64,000 nucleotides of DNA from an uncultured Desulfobacter sp. (GCF_963666675.1 NZ_OY762929.1:6404501-6468500); one strand, 5' to 3'. Numbered from the stretch's first letter, positions 26,190-35,207 are shown. Notes: generated by a model not told the origin, from the letters alone. Program-made: numbers and translations.

Positions 26190-26207
26190 ACTGTTATTAA
26201 AAACAGT
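26190..26207 (-). promoter_or_regulatory. LexA-type SOS box
   Basis: ACTGTTATTAAAAACAGT is a near-perfect palindrome with CTGT-N8-ACAG half-sites, matching the E. coli LexA consensus. On the minus strand a TATAAT-like hexamer follows within ten bases, so bound repressor would block this promoter. Confidence 0.82.
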
Positions 26208-26539
26208 ATTTAATAAATAATCAAGCCTTTTCTTTTCTTAAACCGGATCACTATTTGTCCCAATATCCACTAAAAGTCCCTTCTTAATCTGTTGTAATAA
26301 CTCTTTAATATTTTAATTGGGACGTTGGGACATTCCTTCAATATGCTTTGAATTATCCATCGTTTCTGTTTTTCAAACGCTGTAGGAGAGATGACAGTAG
26401 CTCAAAGATAAAATTTGATCTCCCAAATTATTCGTCACAAAAATATCTGTTTTTTTCTTTAACGGCACAATGTTCGGTCAATGTTCCAATCGTTGTCACA
26501 CTTTATGGTTGAAAGGCTGAAAAATCAGCCAAAACTTTA
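26208..26539. other. Non-coding DNA upstream of the LexA-methylase operon
   Basis: AT-rich, no gene seen. It contains a loose inverted repeat GTCCCAAT (26257-26264) / ATTGGGAC (26316-26323) and ends at the second transposase element. Confidence 0.55.
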
Positions 26540-27276
26540 AAATCCGGGGACACCTTACTTATTTATTGACAGAAATTAAAGCATTTGTTTAAAATCTTAC
26601 CATGGCACGGATGGCAAGGGCAATGGCTCCGGGTTTCCCTCATCACATCACACAAAGGGGGAATAGACGGCAGCAGACATTTTTCAGCGATCAGGACTTC
26701 GAGGCCTATCTGGCTTTTATGTCGGAATGGTGTCTGGAATATAAAGTCGAAATCTGGGCGTATTGCCTGATGCCCAACCACACTCACCTGATTGCCGTTC
26801 CGGAAACCAAGGATGGTTTAAATCCGGCCATCGGGGAAGCACACAGGCGATATACGAGAATGATCAATTTCAGGGAAGGTTGGCGCGGTCATTTATGGCA
26901 GGGGGGCGTCATTTATCATGGAAGAAAGGCATTTATTGGCGTGTACCCGGTATGTTGAGTACAATCCTGTCTCCGTGCCGGTCTTGTAGAACGTCCTGGG
27001 GATTGGAAATGGAGCAGCGCCGGGGCACATATGGATGAAAAGATGACATTCTTGTCAAAACAAGCCCCTTGCTTGGGCTTGTCAATATTCCCTGGAGAGA
27101 TTTTTTATCTTCTGATATTCATACTTTTGAAATCGAATTGTTTGGAAAGCATGAACGGACCGGTCGACCGTTGGGGAAAACGACCTTTGCAAAACAATTG
27201 GAGACTATTTTAGAAAGGCGATTGAGGCCGAAAAAGCCTGGTCGAAAGAAAAATAGGTAAGGATGTCCCCGGATTT
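26540..27276 (+). mobile_element. REP-associated transposase element, copy 2 (decayed)
   Basis: Ends are identical in kind to copy 1: AAATCCGGGGACACCTTA at 26540-26557 and TAAGGATGTCCCCGGATTT at 27258-27276. The interior is nearly the same sequence but the transposase frame is broken. Confidence 0.82.
26602..27260 (+). pseudogene. Frameshifted REP-associated tyrosine transposase
   Basis: Almost identical to the intact copy at 20869-21531. It matches for the first 100 residues; then near 26902 a short deletion after CAGGGG removes the codons for the RFAS stretch and shifts the frame. Further small indels occur near 26967 and 27041. The C-terminal part (27069-27260) is again readable. The HUH motif also reads HTH instead of HIH. 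It cannot make a working enzyme. Confidence 0.88.
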
Positions 27277-27421
27277 CAAGGCTCTGAGGGCGAAGGGGGG
27301 TGTGATGACTCCTTCGTTGAAATAAAGTGCAAACCTATTTTGCACCGCAGCGTGGTCTGACAAGTTCAGGATGGACCTGTTCAGACTTTACTTTTTAACC
27401 CATATGTAAAGAGGATCAACT

Positions 27422-27976
27422 ATGATGAAAGCTGTTTCCACTGTAATCTGTGCGTGTCTCCTACTTATGAGCAGTTGCGCCTGGGTTGAACAAGAGCCGG
27501 TCTCAACCAAGACAATTACTGAAGCTGAGGTACTTCAAGCACAAAAAATTTGGGGTGACGGTATCGTTGCCATAGGCCGCGCCTACGTGAATAAGGAAGA
27601 CTATAAAGCCTTGGCTGCCACCCATGTAGATACGCTCTACGCCTATGATGAAGGCACAGTGCTGTTCAAGCCAACCAAGGCTGCCGCACAGCAATTCCGT
27701 CTCACTGAGCCCGATGCGATTTCATATTTTGTGACCGGCGTGGTCCCCGAGGATCACGGATTTGCCCTCCAGCCATGGTCAGCCGTCCGGTTTGAAAATG
27801 CAGGTATTTTCATCGACAGTGATTCCGCTGTGGCGATGGGTAACTACTTCTTCACAGATGCCAACACCGGCAAAGAAGCCAAGGTGGAATTTACCTTTGG
27901 TTATATTCGCGGTGCAGACGGCAAGCTGTTGATCAACGTTCATCATTCGGCGTTCCCTTATCAGCCGTCTCACTGA
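27422..27976 (+). CDS. Secreted lipoprotein with SnoaL/NTF2-like fold
   Basis: 184 aa. A signal peptide with a lipobox-like LLMSSC at residues 14-19 suggests a lipid-anchored periplasmic protein. The body reads QAQKIWGDGIVAIGRAY, TLYAYDEGTVLFKPT, AMGNYFFTDANTG and VEFTFGYIRGADGKLLINVHHS, a pattern I know from SnoaL/NTF2-like proteins that databases often label phosphoribosyl-AMP cyclohydrolase without basis. The ending LLINVHHSAFPY is typical of the fold's last strand. Function unknown. A ribosome site AGAGGA lies about 5 bases before the first ATG. It sits just outside the accessory island. Confidence 0.72.
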   Translation: MMKAVSTVICACLLLMSSCAWVEQEPVSTKTITEAEVLQAQKIWGDGIVAIGRAYVNKEDYKALAATHVDTLYAYDEGTVLFKPTKAAAQQFRLTEPDAISYFVTGVVPEDHGFALQPWSAVRFENAGIFIDSDSAVAMGNYFFTDANTGKEAKVEFTFGYIRGADGKLLINVHHSAFPYQPSH

Positions 27977-28578
27977 TTGTGTAGGAGAGGCTGATTCCTA
28001 ACGCCTGCACAGCTTGGGTAGAGCGAGACAAAATCCATCTCTCTCCCGAGCTATCCGTTGTTATCAAAGGTGGCAATCGTGAAGGGGCATGATGAAATAC
28101 TTGGAGCCTTGACCCCTTCATGATTTCCCCACAAGAATTCAATGCGCCTTTCACGGTATAGCGATTCTGAGATTATAGGGTAAAATAAGAGCGGTTGATA
28201 CATCAAGGTTCGTCAAAAAGTTGGGCGCTATTCAAAAATCACCCAAGTGAAAGTGTATGATTGGGTCATGATAGACCTGGCTCGGCCCATGGCCGTTATA
28301 GGAACTTTTTGCCTACTGGTAAAGCGAGTCAAGATAGGATTCCCCATCACTGAAGAACCGGCCTCACACACCCAATCACCCTGCCGAAGGCAATGCCGAG
28401 ACGGCTTCAGGGCTTTGGCTCACGACAGCTATTTTAAAATCCGGAAAACTTGAAAAATCAGATATCGCCATTATCCTTTACAAGATGCCGGCATGGAATA
28501 TATTATAGTGCATATTTTTCCAAGACCGAACATGATCATTCAAACGAAATTGTATGAAAACAAAAAAGGAGAACTTTC
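27977..28578. other. About 600 bases without a gene
   Basis: Holds a partial stem-loop repeat (28258-28300). A 68-codon frame across it has no support. An AAGGAG site near 28565 belongs to tpx. Nothing else recognised. Confidence 0.55.
28258..28300 (+). repeat. Dispersed stem-loop repeat, partial copy C
   Basis: GATTGGGTCATGATAGACC then GGCTCGGCCCATGGCCGTTATA: it shares the right half of the repeat at 8781-8870 and 49941-50205 but lacks most of the left stem arm. Confidence 0.5.
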
Positions 28579-29079
28579 ATGGGATCTATTACTCTCGGTG
28601 GCAACGCGATAACTTTGGCTGGTGATTTTCCTAAGACCGGTGACAAAGCAAAGGATTTTACCCTTGTGGGTCAGGATCTGTCAGAGGTCAAACTCTCTGG
28701 GTATGCCGGTAAACAGGTGGTGCTCAACATTTTTCCAAGCCTTGATACCCCCGTTTGTGCCACAGGCGTTCGTAAATTCAATGAAACCGCCGGCAGCAAG
28801 GAGAATACCGTTGTACTCTGTGTTTCCGGGGATCTGCCTTTTGCCCACAAACGGTTCTGCGTTGCCGAAGGTATTGAAAACGTTGTGACGGCTTCTGCCT
28901 TCCGGAATCCCCAGTTCGCCCTTGATTATGGTGTGGCTATCCAGGACGGGCCCCTGGCCGGTCTTACGGCCCGGGCGGTTGTTGTCCTCAATGCATCCGG
29001 CGAGGTGGTTTACACCGAGCTTGTACCGGAAATCAAACAAGAACCAGATTATGAAGCTGCACTGGCAGCATTGTCCTAA
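28579..29079 (+). CDS. tpx: Thiol peroxidase Tpx
   Basis: 166 aa, full length for the atypical 2-Cys peroxiredoxin Tpx. The peroxidatic cysteine is in the signature [14 protein letters not shown] (about residue 60) and the resolving cysteine in RFCVAEGI (about 95). It reduces hydrogen and alkyl peroxides using thioredoxin, protecting an anaerobe from oxygen. A strong AAGGAG precedes the ATG by 8 bases. A terminator-like hairpin follows 40 bases after the stop, so it is probably a single-gene unit. Confidence 0.95.
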   Translation: MGSITLGGNAITLAGDFPKTGDKAKDFTLVGQDLSEVKLSGYAGKQVVLNIFPSLDTPVCATGVRKFNETAGSKENTVVLCVSGDLPFAHKRFCVAEGIENVVTASAFRNPQFALDYGVAIQDGPLAGLTARAVVVLNASGEVVYTELVPEIKQEPDYEAALAALS

Positions 29080-29118
29080 CAGCTAAATGCCAGGGACTTG
29101 TTAAATAAGAAAACGAGC

Positions 29119-29163
29119 GCCCATTCGGAAACCGGCTGATAAAATTTTCGGATGGGCATTTTT
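29119..29163 (+). terminator. Rho-independent terminator after tpx
   Basis: GCCCATTCGG (29119-29128) pairs with TTCGGATGGGC (29147-29157), with G-U pairs, followed by ATTTTTAT. Confidence 0.7.
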
Positions 29164-29243
29164 ATGTAGTGTCTGACCGAGGAACCACGTTCTTCGATCG
29201 GGCGCTATTTAAGAGCTGTTCCTAAATACCTCAAGGGGGTGGT

Positions 29244-31313
29244 ATGGTCAGATTCTTAAAGTGGGTCATCGTAACGATCGGCATTCTCGCCGGTCTGATT
29301 ATCGGGGCTGCGGTACTGGTCCCAATGCTTGTGGATGTCAAAACCTACCTGCCGGACATTGAAACCATGGTCACCCGGCAGACCGGACGCAGTTTTTCCA
29401 TGGGGGATGATCTCGAACTGTCCCTGTTTCCCTGGGCCGGGATCCGACTGTCTGATGTCACCTTTGGAAATCCTGCAAATTTTGAAAAACAGCCCATGAT
29501 TTCTGTGGAAAGTTTTGAAGTCAGGGTCAAAGTTCTTCCTCTTTTTTCCAAACACATTCAAGTAGAAAAATTCATTCTGGAATCGCCCAGTATTACCCTG
29601 GTTAAAAACAGGACAGGGCAAGGAAACTGGGAAAATATCGGTTCCCAGGATAGCGGCGGTCCCAATAACGGGTCATCGACCGAGTCCGGCACTGACCAAG
29701 ACGCTTCTGAAAAGACGTCGACAGATCAGCCGTTCTTTTCCATTAAATCATTGACCGTTGAACGCTGTTCCATCACCAACGGCGTTTTAACCTATGAGGA
29801 TAAGGGCAGCGGCCTGTCCAAAACTATTGCAGACCTTAATCTGGATCTGTCAGGCATCAGCCTGGATAAAGCCATTGGCATTACTTTGAACGCCAAGGTG
29901 GACGGAAAACCCGTCTCTTTGACCGGAACAGCGGGCCCTCTGGGTTCAAATCCAGGTGAAACGGATATTGATTTTGATTTGATGGTGAAGGCCCTGGAGC
30001 AGCTGAACCTTTCCCTGAAAGGCCGGGTGATTAAACCCAAGACCGAACAGACCGTTGATATGACGGTTGATCTGGCACCGTTTTCGCCCAAAAAGCTGTT
30101 TGAATACCTGGCGCGTCCCTTTCCCATTGAACCCCGTGATACTTCAGTTCTGGATAAGTTTTCCTTGAAAGCGGCTGTCAAAGGTTCTGCCCAGGCTGTT
30201 GCCGTATCAGACGGCATTCTAATGCTGGATGACTCTACCATGAATTTCACTGCCCGGGCCCAGGCGTTCGAAAAGCCCGACCTTAAGTTTAATCTGACCC
30301 TGGATAAAATTGATGTGGACCGGTATCTGCCTGGGGATACAAAAACCGATTCGGAACAGCCGGCGCCGCCCAGGAAAGGGGCTCCGGCCACTTCGACCAC
30401 CCCGGCCAAAAGCGCTGGTAAAACCGCTAAAAAAGTCGATCCCGTTGATTATTCACCTTTGCGCAAACTGGTACTTGATGCAAAGGTGAACATCGGCAGT
30501 CTTAAAGCTGCGGGATTAAGTATGGCCAATGTCACGGCCACTCTGGCAGGCAAGAACGGGGTGTTCACTTTGGACCCGTGTGCCATGGATCTGTACCAGG
30601 GAACAGCCGGCACAAAAGCGAAGATTGATGTCCGTAACAAGTATCCGGCAACCACCCTGCACCTGACAACCCGCAACATCCAGGCAGGGCCCGTCATCCG
30701 GGACGGTATAGACAAGGATATCATTGAAGGGGCGTTGACCTCGGATCTCTCCCTTTCCATGACCGGAGACACCCCGGATATGATTAAACAGACCCTGGGC
30801 GGCAACGGGGAACTTAAGTTTACTGATGGCGCTGTTGTGGGCGTTGACGTTGCCGGCGCCATCCGCAACGTCGGGGCCGGCCTTGGGCTGGCCGAGGCCG
30901 CTGCGGAAAAGCCGAAAACCGATTTCGCCGAATTTAACATTACCTATACGGCTGCCAAGGGCCTTGTGAACATCCCCAAGGCATCCCTTGTTTCTCCCTT
31001 GCTCAGACTTGTTGCCAAGGGCCGGACCAATCTGGTAAAAGAAGATCTGGATTTCAGGGTTGAACCGACATTGGTGGCTACAATCAAGGGGCAGGGCGAT
31101 AAAAAGGAACGTTCGGGGCTGTTGATTCCCTTTGATTTAACAGGAACCTGGGAGAAACCCAAGGTGCGCCCGGATCTTGACGCGATTCTAAAAAATAAGC
31201 TGTCCAACAGCGATGAGCTTAAACAACTGCTTAAAGGTGAAACATCGGACTCTGGTCAGAAACAGGATATTAAAGATGCGGCCAGGGGATTGTTAAAAGG
31301 TTTATTAAATTAG
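29244..31313 (+). CDS. AsmA family protein
   Basis: 689 aa. An N-terminal membrane helix (about residues 7-29) is followed by the AsmA opening VDVKTYLPDIETMVTRQTGR and LSLFPWAGIRLSDVTFGNP. A Ser/Gly/Asp linker lies near 135-155 and a Pro/Ala/Lys linker near 370-395. The second half (about 400-640) carries the repeated beta strands of the AsmA C-terminal domain, such as LHLTTRNIQAGPVI and LGGNGELKFTDGAVVGVDVAGAI. AsmA-like proteins resemble bridge-like lipid transfer proteins and help place phospholipids in the outer membrane. Ribosome site AAGGGGG at about 29231. The DUF4197 gene follows after 20 bases and is likely cotranscribed. Confidence 0.9.
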   Translation: MVRFLKWVIVTIGILAGLIIGAAVLVPMLVDVKTYLPDIETMVTRQTGRSFSMGDDLELSLFPWAGIRLSDVTFGNPANFEKQPMISVESFEVRVKVLPLFSKHIQVEKFILESPSITLVKNRTGQGNWENIGSQDSGGPNNGSSTESGTDQDASEKTSTDQPFFSIKSLTVERCSITNGVLTYEDKGSGLSKTIADLNLDLSGISLDKAIGITLNAKVDGKPVSLTGTAGPLGSNPGETDIDFDLMVKALEQLNLSLKGRVIKPKTEQTVDMTVDLAPFSPKKLFEYLARPFPIEPRDTSVLDKFSLKAAVKGSAQAVAVSDGILMLDDSTMNFTARAQAFEKPDLKFNLTLDKIDVDRYLPGDTKTDSEQPAPPRKGAPATSTTPAKSAGKTAKKVDPVDYSPLRKLVLDAKVNIGSLKAAGLSMANVTATLAGKNGVFTLDPCAMDLYQGTAGTKAKIDVRNKYPATTLHLTTRNIQAGPVIRDGIDKDIIEGALTSDLSLSMTGDTPDMIKQTLGGNGELKFTDGAVVGVDVAGAIRNVGAGLGLAEAAAEKPKTDFAEFNITYTAAKGLVNIPKASLVSPLLRLVAKGRTNLVKEDLDFRVEPTLVATIKGQGDKKERSGLLIPFDLTGTWEKPKVRPDLDAILKNKLSNSDELKQLLKGETSDSGQKQDIKDAARGLLKGLLN

Positions 31314-31333
31314 TTATAGGAGACGTGTTCAAC

Positions 31334-32113
31334 ATGTGTAGAAAAAGAATCAGCGGTGCGGTGGTGGCTTTCGTCTTTACCTTCGTTTTTTTAGGGATGG
31401 GGCCTGCTTTGGCCGGAAATTCCCTGCTGGACCAGGGTGCTTCATTGCTTAACACACTTAATAAAAGCGACAGCAGTGAAACGGGCAGTAGTGACGCATC
31501 CGGCGCCGGCAGTCTGACCAACAATGAAATTGTTTCCGGGCTCAAAGAGGCGTTGGAAAAGGGCGCCGGCACCGTTATCAGTCAGCTGGGTGCCCAAAAC
31601 GGATTTAATTCCGATTCCAGCATTCATATCCCGTTGCCTGCTTATCTGTCCCAAGCCCAACTCTTAATGGACAAGGCCGGTTTGGGGGCCTATGCCGATG
31701 ACGTGGAGCTGAAGCTGAACCGGGCTGCCGAGGCCGCCACACCCAAAGCCAAAGAATTGTTTGTAAATGCCATTTCCCAGATGTCCTTTGATGATGCCAA
31801 AAGTATTCTCAATGGCGCGGATGATGCGGCGACCCAGTATTTCAAGAAAACAACGTCCGGCGATCTCACCGAGGCCTTTACCCCGGTGGTGGAAGAAACC
31901 CTGCAAGAAATTGGTGCGGTAAAAGCCTATGACCAGATGGTGGAAAAGTATAAATCCATGCCCCTGGTCCCCGACCTCAAGGGTAATCTGACCGAGTATG
32001 CGGTTGAAGAAGCGCTGAACGGCATTTTTTATTATCTGGCAAAAGAGGAAAAGGCGATTCGGGAAAATCCGGCAAAACAGACGACGGAATTGTTAAAAAA
32101 ATTATTTAACTAG
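31334..32113 (+). CDS. DUF4197 secreted protein
   Basis: 259 aa with a signal peptide (hydrophobic core VVAFVFTFVFLGMG, cleavage likely after ALA). The mature part has a Ser/Gly/Asp-rich linker, then the DUF4197 signature: NNEIVSGLKEALEKGAGTVISQLG, HIPLPAYLSQAQLLMDKAGLG and the FTPVVEETLQEIGAVKAYDQM helix. The family is periplasmic and of unknown function. The ATG at 31334 is preferred to a GTG at 31325 because AGGAG at 31318-31322 is 11 bases from the ATG and only 2 from the GTG. It follows the AsmA gene closely. Confidence 0.85.
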   Translation: MCRKRISGAVVAFVFTFVFLGMGPALAGNSLLDQGASLLNTLNKSDSSETGSSDASGAGSLTNNEIVSGLKEALEKGAGTVISQLGAQNGFNSDSSIHIPLPAYLSQAQLLMDKAGLGAYADDVELKLNRAAEAATPKAKELFVNAISQMSFDDAKSILNGADDAATQYFKKTTSGDLTEAFTPVVEETLQEIGAVKAYDQMVEKYKSMPLVPDLKGNLTEYAVEEALNGIFYYLAKEEKAIRENPAKQTTELLKKLFN

Positions 32114-32123
32114 TGTTTGAACC

Positions 32124-32227
32124 AAAAGTTACCCACCTGCGGCGTTGCTGCACAAAGCTGCAATCCTCACGTACTTTAGTACGCTCCGGTTCCAGCTTTG
32201 CTTGCGCCTTGCATCTGGGCAACTTTT
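32124..32227. repeat. Long imperfect palindrome, intergenic repeat
   Basis: Outer arms AAAAGTTACCCA and TGGGCAACTTTT, inner AAAGCTG/CAGCTTT, and a central CGTACTTTAGTACG. I have seen similar sequences as dispersed repeats in this bacterial group. It could also end the upstream transcript. Confidence 0.6.
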
Positions 32228-32331
32228 CATCCAAACACGGCTGTTCGTTCAGATACTAACTAACGTTTGATACGGTGATCAGTTTTCATTCCTGGCTAGT
32301 TTTGTAAACGGTTGAAGAAAGGGACGACGCT

Positions 32332-33915
32332 ATGGTTGATGTTGAATTTTTGGGGGCGGCAGGAGAGGTGACCGGGTCCATGCATATGCTGGACACAGGC
32401 ATTGATAAGATTTTACTGGACTGCGGTATGTTCCAGGGCCGGAGAAAGGAGAGCCGGGAAAAAAATGAGAATTTTAAAATAGACCGGTCCCGGATCACAA
32501 CCATGGTCCTGTCCCATGCCCATATTGACCATTCCGGCCGGATTCCGCTGTTGACAAAAGATGGCTTTTCCGGACGCATTGTCACCACCCGGCCGACCAA
32601 AGACGCTTTGGAATACATGCTTCTGGATTCAGGACATATCCAGGAATCTGATGCATTGTATCTGAACTATAAAGCCCTTCGCGGGTTTCTATATCAGGTG
32701 GAGCAGTCCAAAACACAGCAGCAGATTTCCAACAAGGAGAGAGCCAGGGTTAAAAAGCTGCTGAAAAAAGGGCCCCATGAACTGGATGTGGAGGCCATTA
32801 CCGCAATGCAAAAGGAGTACGGCCTTGACATGGTGACACCGCTGTATACCCAGGAGGATGCAGCGGATTCCCTCTCGTTTATTGATGGATACCCCTTTGG
32901 TTCTGAAGTGACCATCGGGAAGGGCATCACCGTAAAGTTTTACGTGGCCGGCCATATTCTGGGCTCTGCCTTTTCTTTGATTACCGTAACGCCCGAAAAC
33001 GGCGGTAACCCCCTTAAAATCCTTTTTACCGGCGATATCGGCCGGTTTGACAAACCGATTTTAAGAAACCCCACCCTGGAATTTGATGAAGCGGACCGGG
33101 ATATTGATCTGATGATCGTTGAAAGCACTTACGGGGATCGCGAACATACCCCGGTGGCGGATCTTTCATGCAGTCTGAAAGATACCCTGAGCCGGACCAT
33201 TGAACGGGGGGGCGCTCTTTTGATTCCGTCTTTTGCCTTTGGCAGAACCCAGGAACTTATTTATATCCTTCACCAGTTATATGAATCCGGTGCTGTGCCC
33301 AAAGTGCCTGTTTATGTGGACAGTCCCCTGGCATCAAATATCACAAAGGTTTTTGGGGAACATCCTGAAACCTATGATAAGGAAACCCATAAAATTTTTC
33401 TGGAAAAGGGGATCAATCCTTTTTATTTTAAGGACATCAAGTTTGTTGAGTCGGTGGAAGAATCCATGCGCGTCACCCAGGACGATACCCCCCATGTACT
33501 GATTTCGGCATCGGGTATGTGTGAGGCCGGCCGCATCCTTCACCACCTGCGTTATAAAATCCACAATCCAAAACACACCATTCTTATTGTGGGGTATATG
33601 GCACAGCACACCCTGGGGCGGCGTATTGAAGAACTCGGCATGCAGGAACGCCAAGCCGGAGACAAGGCGCCTGAAGTCAAAATTCTGGGGAAATCCTATC
33701 CCCTGCGGGCCCATGTGGAAAAAATCGGCGGGTTTTCCGCCCATGCAGACCGCCATGAGCTGATGCGGGTGGTTGCCGAATCGAATCTTCGGGTGAAAGA
33801 TATTGCCGTTGTCCACGGTGAAACCGAACAGAGTGCGGCTTTTGCCCAACGCCTAAAAGACAAAGGATACAATGCCTTTGTCCCAAAACCCGGGGACCGG
33901 TTTAAATTGTCGTGA
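32332..33915 (+). CDS. Beta-CASP metallo-beta-lactamase RNase
   Basis: 527 aa. Metal ligands of the metallo-beta-lactamase fold are clear: HAHIDH at 62-67, the GHILGSA histidine near 205, and the LFTGDIGR aspartate near 230. The beta-CASP insert follows (about 250-400, including FGRTQELIYILHQL), and the C-terminal motif C is GGFSAHADRHEL with motif B HTLGRRI. This is the KH-less bacterial/archaeal CPSF73-like group; members act as RNA endo- or exonucleases. In this organism it probably takes part in RNA turnover. The long gap before it holds a repeat; ribosome site near 32320 is weak. Confidence 0.92.
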   Translation: MVDVEFLGAAGEVTGSMHMLDTGIDKILLDCGMFQGRRKESREKNENFKIDRSRITTMVLSHAHIDHSGRIPLLTKDGFSGRIVTTRPTKDALEYMLLDSGHIQESDALYLNYKALRGFLYQVEQSKTQQQISNKERARVKKLLKKGPHELDVEAITAMQKEYGLDMVTPLYTQEDAADSLSFIDGYPFGSEVTIGKGITVKFYVAGHILGSAFSLITVTPENGGNPLKILFTGDIGRFDKPILRNPTLEFDEADRDIDLMIVESTYGDREHTPVADLSCSLKDTLSRTIERGGALLIPSFAFGRTQELIYILHQLYESGAVPKVPVYVDSPLASNITKVFGEHPETYDKETHKIFLEKGINPFYFKDIKFVESVEESMRVTQDDTPHVLISASGMCEAGRILHHLRYKIHNPKHTILIVGYMAQHTLGRRIEELGMQERQAGDKAPEVKILGKSYPLRAHVEKIGGFSAHADRHELMRVVAESNLRVKDIAVVHGETEQSAAFAQRLKDKGYNAFVPKPGDRFKLS

Positions 33916-33925
33916 TCCTGATTTT

Positions 33926-34112
33926 ATAACCACGGAAGGACACGGAAGGCACTGAAAAGAGATTTCTGTGAACTGTATGCGCCTCCTTTGCCGGACCATA
34001 GACTGCTTGGCCTATCAAAACGAGCCTCGGTTCACAGCAAAGGATCAGCGTCCTGAGTAACTTCTACGGATGTTTTATAAAATTTTTATTTCCGTGTTTT
34101 TTCCGTGGTTAT
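33926..34112. repeat. 187-bp element with 22-bp inverted ends (MITE-like)
   Basis: ATAACCACGGAAGGACACGG at the left end (33926 on) and the inverse, TTCCGTGTTTTTTCCGTGG then TTAT (34090-34112), at the right with two mismatches. No gene inside. The right end supplies the stop codon of the MotE-like gene. Confidence 0.65.
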
Positions 34113-34759
34113 CTTTTTCTAAAGGCCAGGCGTTCACTGATTTTTGCGGCCTTTTCGGACTCCACAAACGCCAGAATCTGGGAAGCGGAGACTTCGCGCA
34201 TCCTTAAGAATATTTCATAGGCAACCGAAAGTTCCATTTTATTGACAATCTCCGCAGCCGCCTTGGGCTTCATGCTGGCATACATTTTTACCAGACGGTT
34301 CATCTTGGTCTCGAATGCAGCGGCTTCCTGCTGTTCTTTGGCTGTTTTTTTCTCTTCAAGCCGGGCCATATCCGCTTCAATCTGTTTTTTTAGCGCCGTT
34401 AGGGACTCCAACTTTTCATCAATCTGGGCCTCATAGGTCTCCAGCTCTTTTTTTTCCTTGGCAAGGGTATCACTGGCCTCGGCCACGGCTTTCTTTTTCT
34501 CTTCAAGTCCCTGGAGAACGACCTTGGCCGGGTCGGGACACTCGGGGCACTCGGGACATTCAGGGCACGGTGCTTCACCATCTTCCCCTTTTGCCGTTTC
34601 CCCTTCAGCTGCTTTTTCTTCCGGTTTCTCATCATCCTCATCCGCGGCCCAAGCTTGTTCCGGGTGTCCCGACGGTATATATGAAACGCCGACAAAGGCG
34701 CCGGCAGCGATAAGTAAACTCAGCAAAAGGTATGCCGTCCAGCGTTTAAATGCGTCCAT
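34109..34759 (-). CDS. MotE-like flagellar protein
   Basis: 216 aa. An N-terminal membrane segment (about 8-28) is followed by an acidic linker (EDDEKPEEKAAEGE), an unusual CPECPECPECP repeat near 65-75, a coiled coil (about 80-150, KKELETYEAQIDEKLESL) and a MgtE-N-like domain at the end (MYASMKPKAAAEIVNKMELS, VSASQILAFVESEKAAKISERLAF). MotE in other bacteria is a MotC-binding chaperone-like partner of the flagellar motor. It overlaps the end of fliJ by 14 bases and closes the flagellar operon. The four cysteines in a CPxC spacing could bind a metal; family members usually lack them. Confidence 0.75.
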   Translation of the reverse strand: MDAFKRWTAYLLLSLLIAAGAFVGVSYIPSGHPEQAWAADEDDEKPEEKAAEGETAKGEDGEAPCPECPECPECPDPAKVVLQGLEEKKKAVAEASDTLAKEKKELETYEAQIDEKLESLTALKKQIEADMARLEEKKTAKEQQEAAAFETKMNRLVKMYASMKPKAAAEIVNKMELSVAYEIFLRMREVSASQILAFVESEKAAKISERLAFRKR

Positions 34760-35204
34760 TGTTCACCTCCCTGGCTGTCTTCAAGGATGCAATTTCATCC
34801 AGGCCCTTCTGCTCCTCCCGGAGCATCTCATGGGTATATTCCCGCTCCTGTTTTTCCCGCAGCCGCTCCAATGACTTTTTGTCAATGGTTCGTTGTTTCA
34901 AGGCTTCCCGTTTTTGATCAAGAATTGTTTCAAGTTCGGTTTTTCTGTTGTGTTCTAAAATGATGGTTTGATCTGTGCCCGTAATGAATTGTCTGTACCG
35001 GTTGAACTGGCCTGCACCTATCCCCTTTTCCACCAGGCGATCAAGCTGGTCCGTCGCCGAAATTTTTTCGTTTTGCAACTGGATGATGCGCTGTTCACAG
35101 GCCAGGACATCTGCCACGGCCCGGGCCATCTCCTGCTTGGCCACCTGCTCAAGATGACGTTTGTATCTTAGAAGGCTTTGCAGTCTGAACTGGAATTTTT
35201 TCAT
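34746..35204 (-). CDS. fliJ: Flagellar export chaperone FliJ
   Basis: 152 aa, nearly all coiled coil (KKFQFRLQSLLRYKRHLEQ at the start, KSLERLREKQEREYTHEM near the end), as expected for FliJ. FliJ is the central stalk that links the FliI ATPase to the export gate FlhA. It starts 3 bases after fliI and overlaps the MotE-like gene, so it is in the flgB-to-motE operon. Confidence 0.88.
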   Translation of the reverse strand: MKKFQFRLQSLLRYKRHLEQVAKQEMARAVADVLACEQRIIQLQNEKISATDQLDRLVEKGIGAGQFNRYRQFITGTDQTIILEHNRKTELETILDQKREALKQRTIDKKSLERLREKQEREYTHEMLREEQKGLDEIASLKTAREVNNGRI

Positions 35205-35207
35205 GGA

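Noticed and set aside
20775..27276. Composite transposon made by the two RAYT copies
   Set aside because: RAYT enzymes are not known to move such composites; the second copy is broken and no outer target duplication is visible. Kept only as a recombination hypothesis.
28247..28453. 68-codon open frame upstream of tpx
   Set aside because: It runs through a dispersed noncoding repeat and has no ribosome site.
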